DNA from: Streptomyces qinglanensis
Lineage (GTDB): Bacteria > Actinomycetota > Actinomycetes > Streptomycetales > Streptomycetaceae
Assembly: GCF_900111245.1 (NCBI RefSeq)
Contig: NZ_FOGO01000010.1
Span: forward strand, 1 to 64,000
Direction: 5' to 3'
DNA: 64,000 nucleotides
Shown here piece by piece: positions 42,335-52,000 of this stretch (position 1 is its first letter; each line of letters opens with the position of its first letter). The notes below the pieces were generated by a model. It had not been told where the DNA came from. It saw only the letters and a list, made by a program, of their open reading frames with translations, and did no database searches. The position numbers and the translations under genes are program-made.

Positions 42335-43233
42335 GACGGGTTCCCTCCGTAGTCGTAGAAGCCGCGGCCGGTCTTCCGGCCGAAGTGGCCTGCCCGGACC
42401 TTGTCCAGCAGGAGCTGATCCGGCTCGCATCCCGGGTCTCCGGTCCTCTCGTGGAGGACCCGCAGCGAGTCGGCGAGGTTGTCCAGACCGATCAGGTCGG
42501 CGGTGCGCAGCGGCCCGGTGCGGTGGCCGAGGCCGCTTTCGAAGAGCGCGTCCACCGTCTCCGCCGGCGCGGTGCCCTCCCGTACCGTCCGGATCGCGTC
42601 GTTGATCATGGGGTGCAGCACCCTGCTGGTCACGAAGCCCGGGCTGTCGGCCACCACCAGGGGGGTGCGGCCGAGCGCGGTGAGCAGCGAGACGAGCGCG
42701 GCTTCGGCCGGGTCGCCGGTCCGCCTCCCGCGGATCACCTCCACGGTGGGGATCAGGTAGGGCGGGTTCATGAAGTGGGTGCCGAGGAACTCCTGCGGCC
42801 GGGCCACGGACGCGGCGAGTTCGTCGATCGGGATGGACGAGGTGTTGGAGACCACCGGGGTTCCGGGGGCGACCAGTGCGGAGACCTCGGCCAGCGCGGC
42901 GGCCTTCACCTCGGCCAGTTCGGTGACGGCCTCGATGACGGCGGTGGCCGCCGCGCCGTCCTTCGCCGCGGTGGTGGTGGTCAGCTCACCGGGTGCGGCG
43001 CCGTCCGGCAGCGCCCCCATCAGCCGGGCCAGTTTCAGTTCCCGGCGGATCCGCCGCCGCGCCTGTTCCAGCCGGGCCTCGTCGACATCGACGAGGGTGA
43101 CCGGCAGCCCGGAGCCGAGGCCCAGCGCCGCGATGCCGACGCCCATCACCCCGGCTCCCAGGATCATCAGCCTGTGGTTGGTCCGTTCTTCCGACACCAC
43201 ACCTCCATGGAGTGTCACATCCAGTCCGGTCAT
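42331..43233 (-). CDS. fkbK: FkbK-like 3-hydroxyacyl dehydrogenase
   Basis: A 300-residue dehydrogenase of the 3-hydroxybutyryl-CoA type. NAD-binding LGAGVMGVGIAALG lies near residue 25, catalytic His in FLGTHFMNPPYLIP, and VVADSPGFVTSRV follows. It oxidises the carrier-bound glyceryl alcohol on the way to 2-hydroxymalonyl-ACP. ATG at 43233 overlaps the AT gene stop (ATGA); an alternative GTG at 43197 has GGAGG close upstream and would shorten the protein by 12 residues. Confidence 0.92.
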   Translation of the reverse strand: MTGLDVTLHGGVVSEERTNHRLMILGAGVMGVGIAALGLGSGLPVTLVDVDEARLEQARRRIRRELKLARLMGALPDGAAPGELTTTTAAKDGAAATAVIEAVTELAEVKAAALAEVSALVAPGTPVVSNTSSIPIDELAASVARPQEFLGTHFMNPPYLIPTVEVIRGRRTGDPAEAALVSLLTALGRTPLVVADSPGFVTSRVLHPMINDAIRTVREGTAPAETVDALFESGLGHRTGPLRTADLIGLDNLADSLRVLHERTGDPGCEPDQLLLDKVRAGHFGRKTGRGFYDYGGNPS

Positions 43234-45323
43234 GAGCCGTTCGACCAGCTCAGTGCGGGCAGTACGACGCCGAGCGCGCCCGCCAGATCCCCGCGGTCCA
43301 CCGCGCGCCAGAACCCGCTCCCGGCCGCGCCCGGCGCGGACAGACCGGTTGCGGAGTCCGATCCGTCCGCCGCATCCGATCCGTCCGCCGCATCCGGTCC
43401 GGCCGCGGCGATCCGGTGCGGGGGCTGCTGCGGCAGCGGCCCGGCGGGCAGCTCGATCCGGCCGCGGGAGGCGCAGGTACCCGCCCAGTCGACCGGCACC
43501 CCCGCCACCTGGGCCTCGGCCAGCGAGGTGAGCATGCGCTGCGCGGTGCTCTCCCCCATCCGCAGCGAGCCGACGGCGTGCACCTCGGTCCCGGTGTCCG
43601 CGGCGATGTCCGCCACCGGGGCGGTCAGCAGTGGGTGTGCCGAGGGTTCGACGAAGGTGCTGAACCCCAGGCTCAGCAGGGTCCGCACCGCGCTGTCGAA
43701 CTCCACCGTCTGGCGCAGGTTCCGGTACCAGTACGCGGTGTCGAGCGCGGCGGGGTCCAGGACGCGGCCGGTCACCGTCGAGCAGAGCAGGGTGTCGGTG
43801 GAGCGGTGGCGAAGGGGCCCCACCTCGTCGAGCAGGGGTCCGCGGATCGCGTCGACCTGCGCCGAGTGGGAGGCGAAGTCCGAGACGATCCGGGCCACCC
43901 GGACGCCCTCGTCCACGAGTCGGGAGAAGAGTTCCTCGATCGCGTCCGGGCTGCCGGCCACGCTGGTGGTGGCCGGTCCGTTGACGGCCGCGACGGCGAG
44001 CCCGCCGCCGAGCTCCGCGAGTCGTTCGCGGACCTGCGCCGCGGGCAGTGGCACGGACAGCATGGCGCCCTTGCCCGCCAGCGCCCCGGCGATGAGGCGG
44101 CTGCGCGCGGCCACCACCCGCGCGGCGTCCGGCAACGGGAGCGCACCCGCGACATGGGCCGCGGCGATCTCGCCCTGGGAGTGCCCCAGCACGGCCGCCG
44201 GGACCACCCCGAAGGACCGCCAGACGGCGGCCAGCGACACCGTGACGGTGAACAGCGCGGGCTGCACCACATCCACCCGGTTCAGCGAGGCCGCGCCGCG
44301 GCGACCGCGCACCACGTCGGCCAACGACCAGTCCACGTACGGCGCGAACGCCTCCGCGCAGGCCCGGACGCTCTCCCGGAACGCCGGGGAGCTGTCCCAC
44401 AGCCCGCCGCCCATGCCGCGCCACTGGCCCCCGGCGCCGGGGAACATCATCACCACACCGCCGGCCGGCCGCGCGGTGCCGCGCACCAGGCCCTCGTGGT
44501 CGTGCCCGGCGGCCAGTGCGTCGAGCGCGGCCAGCAGTTCCTCGCGGTCCGTGCCCACGGCGACCGCGCGGTGCTCGGCGGCGGCCCGGCCGGTCGCCAG
44601 GGCGTGTGCGACGTCGTGGCTGTCCAGTTCCGGGTGGTCGCGCAGATACGCGGCGAGCAGCCGCGCCTCGGTCCGCAGCCCGGTCTCCGAACGGCCCGAC
44701 ACCGGCCAGGGCACCGCACCGGCCAGCGCGGGCCGCTCCGGAGCCGGGGTCCTGGCCGGCCGTTCCGGAGGCGCGGCCGGAGCGGCCGGGGCCGCCGGAG
44801 CAGCCGGGGCCGCCGGGGCCGCCGGGGCCGCGGAGTCCGACTGCGGCGGCTGGAACCGCCGTACGGCCGCGAGCAGTCCGGTGACTCCGGTGCGCGCGGC
44901 CCGGCCTTCGCCGGCGAGTTCGAGCAGGCACAGGACCGTCTCCCCGGCGGCCCGCGCGTCGGACAGGCGCTTGAGGAGCAGCCGGCCGCCCGGCTGCGCG
45001 GTGGTACCGGCCACTGCGGTACGCGCGGCGCCGCCGCGCAGCCAGGACAGCGCCGCCGCGACGGCGTTGCACAGCGGCGGGTCCCCGGACGGCAGATGCT
45101 CGACCGGTGCGCCGGGCACCGGGTTCGCCTCGGCGCCGCCGTGCGGCCCTTCCAGGAACACCGCGGTCGCCCCGGGGTCCGGTCGGCCCGGGACGGGGGC
45201 GCCCTCGGCTGCGGCGGGGACCGCGCCCCGGAACGGATCCGGCGCACCGGACACCCCGAGGACCGCGATCGGGTCACCACCCGCCGCGGTGCCCTCGGGT
45301 ACGGGTGACAGCACGAAACTCAC
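43230..45323 (-). CDS. Discrete acyltransferase with collapsed KS and KR remnants (probable methoxymalonyl AT)
   Basis: A 697-residue protein. Residues about 1-160 keep scraps of a ketosynthase: GDPIAVLGVSG at the start, a Cys in PLCNAVAAALSWLRGG where DTACSSSLVAL would stand, and LLLKRLSDARAAGETVL. The rest of the KS, including HGTGT, is gone. An Ala/Pro linker follows. A full AT spans about 285-590, with active Ser in GHSQGE (382) and specificity motif FASH (483-486), unlike malonyl-type HAFH. The end (VDWAGTCASRGRIELP then SGFWRAVDRGDLAGALGV) matches the post-AT linker and the start of a KR subdomain. Placement beside fkbG-K points to methoxymalonyl-ACP as substrate. GTG at 45323, GGAGG upstream. 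Confidence 0.85.
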   Translation of the reverse strand: MSFVLSPVPEGTAAGGDPIAVLGVSGAPDPFRGAVPAAAEGAPVPGRPDPGATAVFLEGPHGGAEANPVPGAPVEHLPSGDPPLCNAVAAALSWLRGGAARTAVAGTTAQPGGRLLLKRLSDARAAGETVLCLLELAGEGRAARTGVTGLLAAVRRFQPPQSDSAAPAAPAAPAAPAAPAAPAAPPERPARTPAPERPALAGAVPWPVSGRSETGLRTEARLLAAYLRDHPELDSHDVAHALATGRAAAEHRAVAVGTDREELLAALDALAAGHDHEGLVRGTARPAGGVVMMFPGAGGQWRGMGGGLWDSSPAFRESVRACAEAFAPYVDWSLADVVRGRRGAASLNRVDVVQPALFTVTVSLAAVWRSFGVVPAAVLGHSQGEIAAAHVAGALPLPDAARVVAARSRLIAGALAGKGAMLSVPLPAAQVRERLAELGGGLAVAAVNGPATTSVAGSPDAIEELFSRLVDEGVRVARIVSDFASHSAQVDAIRGPLLDEVGPLRHRSTDTLLCSTVTGRVLDPAALDTAYWYRNLRQTVEFDSAVRTLLSLGFSTFVEPSAHPLLTAPVADIAADTGTEVHAVGSLRMGESTAQRMLTSLAEAQVAGVPVDWAGTCASRGRIELPAGPLPQQPPHRIAAAGPDAADGSDAADGSDSATGLSAPGAAGSGFWRAVDRGDLAGALGVVLPALSWSNGS

Positions 45324-45374
45324 TACGGGAAACCTCCGGGAGAACGGAACCGCCGCACCGGGACCGGCGGCCGG

Positions 45375-48300
45375 TCAGCGGACGGGGTCGCACCGTCGCG
45401 CATCGAGCAACTTCGCAGTGCCGCCGAGCAGATGTTCGGTAATCGTATCGATGTTGCGGCGCTGCCAGGGTTCGAGTTCGGTACCCCGGACCCAGTCGTT
45501 GAAGGCCCCCATCGCGGGGCCGCAGGGGATGTGGTAGTCGACCTTCCGGGTGGTGTCGCCCTGCCGTGCCAGGGCCAGCCCCTGGACGAGGTAGCTGCGG
45601 AAGACGGCGGCCATGTCCTGCTTGGGGCTGCCGCCCGGCCCGGCCGCGGCGAGCGCCTCGGCGAACGGGCGGCGCAGATACCGCCGCTCGATCTCGTCCC
45701 GGGTGCCGGGGTCGATGTCCTGCCAGCGGTCGTGGGCGCGCCAGAGCTGGTGCAGCTTCGCCGCCTTGGCCGGGTAGAACACCCCCTTGCGGACGACGGT
45801 GTTCCGCACGCCCAGCTCGAACATCTCGGGCCAGGGCGCGTCGTCCACGTCGTGCACCGACAGGCTCTGCAGGATGTCCTTGGTGTGCGGGCTGGTGGCC
45901 GCCTCGACGGTGCACTGGTTGATCGAGCCCGTCAGCAGGAACTCCGCGCCCATGAACAGCGCGGCGGCGGCAGCCTCGGGCGTACCGATCCCGCCCGCGG
46001 CACCCACGTGCACCCGCTGCCGGGCGCCGGCGGCCAGCCGGTCGCGCAGCCGCAGGACCGAAGGCAGCACGGTGGCCACACTCGCCGGGCTGCTGAGCCA
46101 TCCGGCACCGGCCTCGACCACCAGGTCCGTCGCGACAGGGACCGAGCCCGCATCGGCGGCCTCCTCCGCGGTGAGGTGGCCGTGCTCGCGCAGGTGCCGC
46201 ACCACGTCCGCGGGGGCGGGCGAGAGCAACTGCTCGGCCAGGTCGGTGCGGTTGACCTTCGCCAGCACCGCTCCGCCCTTGAGCCGGAACTTCACCAGCG
46301 CGGGGGTGATCTCCAGATGCCCGGACGCCTCCACCACCCGCACGCCCAGCCGCAGATACAGCTCCGCCAGCGCCAACTCCCCCTCGGGATCGGCCTGCTG
46401 GTAGGGCAGTGCCGCACCGTAGGGGTTGTCCCGGCCCAGCCCGGCGACCACCGTGCCGAGTCCGCTCTCCACCTCGGCCGGGGTGAGACCGCCCGCGCCG
46501 TAGAAGCCCATACCGCCCGACTTGGCGAGCCGGGAGAGCAGATCCGGACCCGAGACCCCGCCGTACATCGAGCCCGCGACGCAGGCGTGCCGCAGCCCGT
46601 AGCGCGCCCGGAACGAGGCGGCGCCGAGCCCGGTGAACTCCGCGGCCCCGTCTGCGTCCGGCCACCCGGCCGCGCTCCCCGGCCCGGCCACCGCCGGAGC
46701 CGCCGCCACCGGTCCGGCTGCGCTCGATCCTGCGGTCGGTCCCACCGGTTCGGGGGCCCGCGCGATCGGCCCCGGGGCCGGGGTCGGGGCCGGGGTCGGC
46801 CCCGGGGTCGCGGTCGATGGTTCGGGCACCGGTGCCGCCGGTTCACCGGCCGGGACGGTCGGCCCGGAGGCCGCACCCGTCGGTTCGGCAGTCCGGGCGT
46901 CCGGTCCCGGGGCCGGACCCGCCTCGGCGGCCGGAGCGGCTCCGGGCTGCCCGGTGGCCACGGGGGCGCTCCGTGCCCCGTCCGCCGGGGGGACGGGCGC
47001 GGGCTCGGGTGCGGGACCGCTCGCGGGCCCGGTTTCCGCCCGGGACGCCCCGGGTCCGGCAGCCGGCCCCGCGGCGTGCGCCGGACCAGCCGGCTCCGCG
47101 GCCGCGGACGGACCGGTCCCGGACGGACCGGTCCCGGCCGGAGCGGCGACAGGCGGGGCCGCCGCCGGGGTCTCCGCGGACGCCTGTTTCTCGATCCGGG
47201 CCACCAGGTTGCGCAGCACCCGGCCCGGGCCCAGCTCGACGAACTCGAACGGGCCGCGCTGCCGCAGATACCGGACCGAGTCGAGCCAGCGGACGGGGTG
47301 GTCCATCTGCCGGGTGAGCCGGTGGACGAGTCCCGCCGCGTCGTGCGGCCTGGCGTCGACGTTGGCGATCACCGGGATCCGCGGCTCCTCCAGCGGGAGG
47401 CCGGCGAGGAACCGGCCGAACTCCTCGGCGGCTCCGGAGACGAAGGGGGAGTGCAGCGCGCCGCCCACCCGCAGTCTGCCGTAGCGGGCCCCGGCCGCCT
47501 CGGCCGGCGGCTTGACGGCGTCCAGACCGCTGTCGGAGCCGGCCAGCACGATCTGGTCGGCTGCGTTGATGTTGGCGATGTGGACATCGTCGATCCCGGC
47601 GATCAGCGACTCGACGGTCGGCAGGTCGCAGCCCACGACGGCGGCCATCGAGCCGGTGGCGACCTGCCCCATCAGCTCCCCGCGGCGGGCGACCATGCGC
47701 AGCCCGGTCTCGAAGTCGAAGACTCCGGCGGCGAACAGCGCCGCGTACTCGCCCAGGCTGTGCCCCACCAGGTAGTCCGGCGGGACCGGGTCCTCCTCCT
47801 GGCGCGCGAGATAGGCGAGCGCCGAGACGGTGTAGAGCGCCGGCTGGGTGTACTCGGTCTGCCGGAGCCGGCCTTGCGGGTTGTGCTCGCACAGCTCGCG
47901 GACGGAATAGCCGAGGACGGCGTCGGCGGCGGCGGTCTCGGCGGGGAACCGGTCGAACAGCTCGGCGCCCATGCCCTGGGACTGGGAGCCCTGCCCCGGG
48001 AATCCGTAGACCTTGGCAACCTGCATCGAAGCTCCTTCCGCCGGAGGCGGGGCGGGCCGGACGGACGGGGCGGGCCGGACGGTCCGCGGCGCGGCGCCGG
48101 GTGCGGGCCGGAAGGTGTCCCGCACCTTGGCGAGCTGCCGGCTGTCGTGGCCGAAGATGCTCAGCAGCGGATACGAGCGCCCCCGCGCGGGACCCAGCAG
48201 CGCGGTGGTCAGATTGTGCAGGGTGCTGGAGGGGCCCAGGTCGAGGTAGCGGTGCGGGCCGGTCCGCTCCAGGCCCCGGACGGCGCGTTCGAACTCGATC

Positions 48301-49049
48301 GGACCGGAGACCACCTGCCAGTAGTGCTCGGCCGTCGGGCGCGCCACCTGTTCCCCGGTGGCGCAGGAGACGAGGGGGACGCGCGGCTCCCGCAGCTCCA
48401 GGCCCCCCAGCAGCTCCTGGCAGGCGGCCCGGCGGACGTCCAGCAGCCGCGAGTGGAAGGCGTACTCGACCGGGACACGCTGGCAGGGGACCTCCGCCGC
48501 GCGCAGCGCCGCCTCGGCCGCCGCCAGTCCGTCCTCGGCCCCGGAGACCACGAAGTGCTCGGGGCCGTTGCGCGCGGCCAGGTCGGTGTGGTCCCGCAGT
48601 TCGGGCATCCGCGCGTGCAGCCCGGGGTCGGCGAGCACGGCGAGCATCCCGCCGGAGGGCAGCCCCTGCAGCGTCCTGGCCTGCTCCACGACGAGCCGCA
48701 GGCACTCCGGGACGGTGAGCACGCCGGAGACCGCCGCCGAGGTGAACTCACCCAGGCTCGCCCCGAGGAGCAGATCGGGCACGATGCCGTCCGCGCGCAG
48801 CAGTTCGACCGCGGCCAGCTCGATCATCACGATCGCCGGGTGGGTGACCAGGGTGTCGGTGAACGGCTCCCCCACCCGGCCGCCGTGGTAGAGCTGGGCC
48901 ACCACCGAGCGGCCGAGCAGTTCGGCGACCATGGTGTCGAGCCGGTCCAGTTCGGTGCGGAAGACCGGCTCCTGGTGGTAGAGGGTCTCGCCCATCCCGA
49001 AGTGCTGGGAGCCCTGGCCGGAGAACATGAAGACGGTCGGGGTGCTCAC
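45375..49049 (-). CDS. Trans-acting AT-AT-enoylreductase tridomain protein (OzmM-like)
   Basis: A 1224-residue protein. AT1 (about 5-300) has FSGQGSQ and GASLGE (Ser 98) with YAFHS near 197; the usual His before Gly-x-Ser is Ala. AT2 (about 345-640) has FPGQGSQ and the canonical GHSLGE (Ser 431), as in malonyl-CoA transferases serving trans-AT synthases. A Pro/Ala-rich linker of about 130 residues leads to a PfaD-type FMN enoylreductase (about 780-1220; GSMYGGVSGPDLL, VGAAGGIGTPEAAAAAL). AT2 would load malonyl units onto all AT-less modules; the ER would act in trans. AT1 may be an acyl hydrolase. GTG at 49049 overlaps the NRPS stop by four bases. Confidence 0.9.
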   Translation of the reverse strand: MSTPTVFMFSGQGSQHFGMGETLYHQEPVFRTELDRLDTMVAELLGRSVVAQLYHGGRVGEPFTDTLVTHPAIVMIELAAVELLRADGIVPDLLLGASLGEFTSAAVSGVLTVPECLRLVVEQARTLQGLPSGGMLAVLADPGLHARMPELRDHTDLAARNGPEHFVVSGAEDGLAAAEAALRAAEVPCQRVPVEYAFHSRLLDVRRAACQELLGGLELREPRVPLVSCATGEQVARPTAEHYWQVVSGPIEFERAVRGLERTGPHRYLDLGPSSTLHNLTTALLGPARGRSYPLLSIFGHDSRQLAKVRDTFRPAPGAAPRTVRPAPSVRPAPPPAEGASMQVAKVYGFPGQGSQSQGMGAELFDRFPAETAAADAVLGYSVRELCEHNPQGRLRQTEYTQPALYTVSALAYLARQEEDPVPPDYLVGHSLGEYAALFAAGVFDFETGLRMVARRGELMGQVATGSMAAVVGCDLPTVESLIAGIDDVHIANINAADQIVLAGSDSGLDAVKPPAEAAGARYGRLRVGGALHSPFVSGAAEEFGRFLAGLPLEEPRIPVIANVDARPHDAAGLVHRLTRQMDHPVRWLDSVRYLRQRGPFEFVELGPGRVLRNLVARIEKQASAETPAAAPPVAAPAGTGPSGTGPSAAAEPAGPAHAAGPAAGPGASRAETGPASGPAPEPAPVPPADGARSAPVATGQPGAAPAAEAGPAPGPDARTAEPTGAASGPTVPAGEPAAPVPEPSTATPGPTPAPTPAPGPIARAPEPVGPTAGSSAAGPVAAAPAVAGPGSAAGWPDADGAAEFTGLGAASFRARYGLRHACVAGSMYGGVSGPDLLSRLAKSGGMGFYGAGGLTPAEVESGLGTVVAGLGRDNPYGAALPYQQADPEGELALAELYLRLGVRVVEASGHLEITPALVKFRLKGGAVLAKVNRTDLAEQLLSPAPADVVRHLREHGHLTAEEAADAGSVPVATDLVVEAGAGWLSSPASVATVLPSVLRLRDRLAAGARQRVHVGAAGGIGTPEAAAAALFMGAEFLLTGSINQCTVEAATSPHTKDILQSLSVHDVDDAPWPEMFELGVRNTVVRKGVFYPAKAAKLHQLWRAHDRWQDIDPGTRDEIERRYLRRPFAEALAAAGPGGSPKQDMAAVFRSYLVQGLALARQGDTTRKVDYHIPCGPAMGAFNDWVRGTELEPWQRRNIDTITEHLLGGTAKLLDARRCDPVR

Positions 49050-52000
49050 TGCCCACCTCCGGCGAGCGCGAGGATGTCCTTGATCACGAAGCGTCCCTCC
49101 CGGAAGCCGGACACCGGACCGGTGGGGGCCGTGGCGCGGCGCGCCGCGGCGAGCAGGTCGCGCACCGGGGCTTCCCCGGCCTCCAGCAGGGCCCGCATGA
49201 CCTCCGTGTAGGCGCCCAGGAGGAAGCGGACGGTCTCGTCGGTGAACAGGTCCCGGTAGTAGGACATGTGCAGGGTCATGGTGCTGGTGGGGAAGACGTC
49301 GACCCGCAGCGGGAAGCCCATCCGGGTCACGTAGTACCCCGGCGGGAACCGCTCGGAGGTGTCGATCCCGACGTTCTGGAAGACCAGGTAGCTCTCGCAG
49401 GGCAGTTCGCCGGGCGGCAGTTCGCCGTGTGCGAGGGCCTCGTCGAGCACGGTGTACTCGTGGGCCCCGACCTGCGCCATGTCGGCCATCACCCGGCGCA
49501 GCAGCTCCGGGAGGGGTTCGGCGCCGTCGATCCGGGTGCGCAGCGGCAGGATGTTCAGCGTGGGCCCGACCATGGTGTCCAGGCCCTCCAGCGCGGCGGA
49601 GCGGCCGTTGAGCAGCATGCCGTGCGCGACGTCGGCCCGGTCGCCGTCCCCGGTGAAGGCTCCGACGGTGAGCGCCCATCCGGCCTGGAACAGCGTGTTG
49701 AGCGTGGTCTTCCGTTCCGGGACCAGTGCGCGCAGTCCGGCGGCCAGGTCGTCGGGCAGGCTGATCCACTGACGGCCGTAGCCCTCCTCGGCGCCCACCC
49801 GGTTGCCGGGGACGCGGGGTGCCAGCGCGACCGGTTCCCGCAGCCCGGCCAGTGCGCGGCGCCAGTGGTCCGCCTCGGCCGCCCGGTCGCGTGCGCGGGT
49901 CTCGGCGACGAAGTCGGCGAAGCGCAGGCCGGTCTCCGGGGCCGGGGTCCGCCCGGCCGTCAGATCAGCGATCACCGCGTCGAACTGGCGGGCGATGATG
50001 TCGTAGGACCAGCCGTCCAGGCACAGGTAGCTGAGGCTGGTCACCATCAGGCAGTGCTCCTCGTCGAGGTCGGCGACGAAGTAGCGCAGCCCGCCGGGTA
50101 CCGCGGGGTCGACCCCGCGCTCCCGGTCGGCCGCCAGGTGGCGCTCCAGCTCCGCGTCCTGCTCGGCGGGGGACAGCCCCCGCCAGTCGGCGTACTCGAA
50201 CTCGACCCGGGGTTCGCGGTGCACGACCTGCATCGGCTCCTCGACGCCCTCCCAGACGAAGGAGGTGCGCAGCGCCTCGTAGGCGCGCGCCAGTTCGGTC
50301 GCGGCCGCGCTGAACACCTCCGGGTCCACCATTCCGCGCGGCATGGGGGTGAGCCGGTGCACTTGGAAGGCGCCGGTGGTGGGGTGGGCGAGCAGGGTGC
50401 GCAGGGCCCAGGACTGGAACGGCGCCAGCGGCTGGACGGCCTCGACGGCGGGGTCGGCCCGCAGCCGGTCCAGGACGTCGGCGGCGGAGACGGCGGCGGC
50501 GTCCGAGGCGTCCGCCGGTCCCGCAGCTCCGGCTCCGGCCGGTTCGGCGTCCGCAGCGACGGCGGCGGCGAGCTCGCTGAGGGTGCCGTGCTGGAAGAGC
50601 ATCTGCGGGGTGAGCTCGAGGCCGCGCTTGCGGGCAGCCGTGACGACGCGGATGGTGTGGATCGAGTCGCCGCCGAGCTGGAAGAAGTTGCTGCCCGCCC
50701 CGACCCGGCCGGCGCCCAGCACCTCCTGCCAGATCTCGGCGAGGGCGCGCTCGGTCGCGGTGGCCGGCTCGACCGCGTCCTCGGCGTCGTCGGCGAGTTC
50801 GGGCAGCGGCTCGGGGAGTGCGGTGCGGTCCAGCTTGCCGTTGGTGTTGATCGGGAAGCGGGTCAGCGGCACGTACGACGAGGGCACCATGTAGTCCGGC
50901 AGCCGGTCCTTCAGGTGTGCGCGCAGTTGCGGCAGGAGCGCTGCGGCGGTGTTGGCGAACGCCGGGTCCGTCGAGGTGTCCTCCGCGCGGACGTGCTCGG
51001 CGGGCCGGTCCGCGATCCACCGCCGGGCCGTGCCGGGAGTGGCGAGCAGCACCGTGTAGCTGCCGTCCGCGGCGCCCGGTGTCCAGGTGAGCCGGGCGGT
51101 GCGGCCGAGCCGCCCGGCCAGCCGCCACCAGCGCTCCGGGTGCACCGCGCCCCCGTCGGAGGGCCCGGCGCCGTCGGAGGGCAGTGCGGGGGCCGGGTCC
51201 TCGGGGCCGGCCCGGTCGAGCGCGGTCCGCGCCGCGACGACGTCGGCCAGCCGCGCGTTGGGCACACCGCGCACCACGACCGCCTCCGGGTCGCGGGTGC
51301 GGATCAGCTCCTCGACGGCCGCGAGGGTCGTCCCGTCCGCCGCCCAGTCGAGCACGGTCCCGGGCACCTGCTGGGCCACCGGGGCGCCGGTGTGCAGGAC
51401 GGCGTCGTAGCGGTAGCGGTTCATCTCGTTGTCCCGCTCGCCGCGCCGCAACTGCGTCTCGACCCGGCTGATCCCGGGGTGGTCGCGGCGCAGCAGGTCG
51501 AAGAAGGCGGGGTCCAGCACCAGTTCGCGGTCCTGCGCGGCGGCGTGCCGGATCCGGGTCCGCGCCTGGGCGGCGCCGGGTGCGGCGTCGCCGCGGCGCA
51601 GTTCCACATCGGCGTGGAAGGTGTCGAACACCTGGAGCGCGCGTACGTCGCCGACGAACACGGTGCCGCCGTCGGCGACGACCCGCAGCGCTCCCGCGAT
51701 CACCTCGCGCAGATAGGCCGGGTCCGGGAAGTACTGGACCACCGAGTTGATGACGACGGTGTCGAACTGCCCGTCTCCGAAAGCGGTCAGGTCGTGGGCG
51801 GGCAGCACATGCAGCTCCACGTCCGACAGGTCGGGCCGCGGCTCGACCACGGTCTCGCGCAGGTTCCGGACGGCCGTCGCGGACATGTCGGTGCCGTGGT
51901 ACTCGGCGCAGTGCGGGGCGATCCGGGACAGCAGCAGCCCCGTACCGCAACCGATCTCCAGCACCCGCTTCGGGCCCAGTTCCAGCACGCGGTCGACCGT

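Noticed and set aside
44760..44840. Regular repeats resembling a small CRISPR or VNTR
   Set aside because: They are codon-level repeats encoding an Ala-Pro linker (APAAP units) in the AT protein. There are no unique spacers.
45375..46700. A stand-alone nitronate monooxygenase gene
   Set aside because: The FMN-barrel domain is in frame with the two upstream AT domains without a start or ribosome site in between, so it is the ER part of one tridomain protein.
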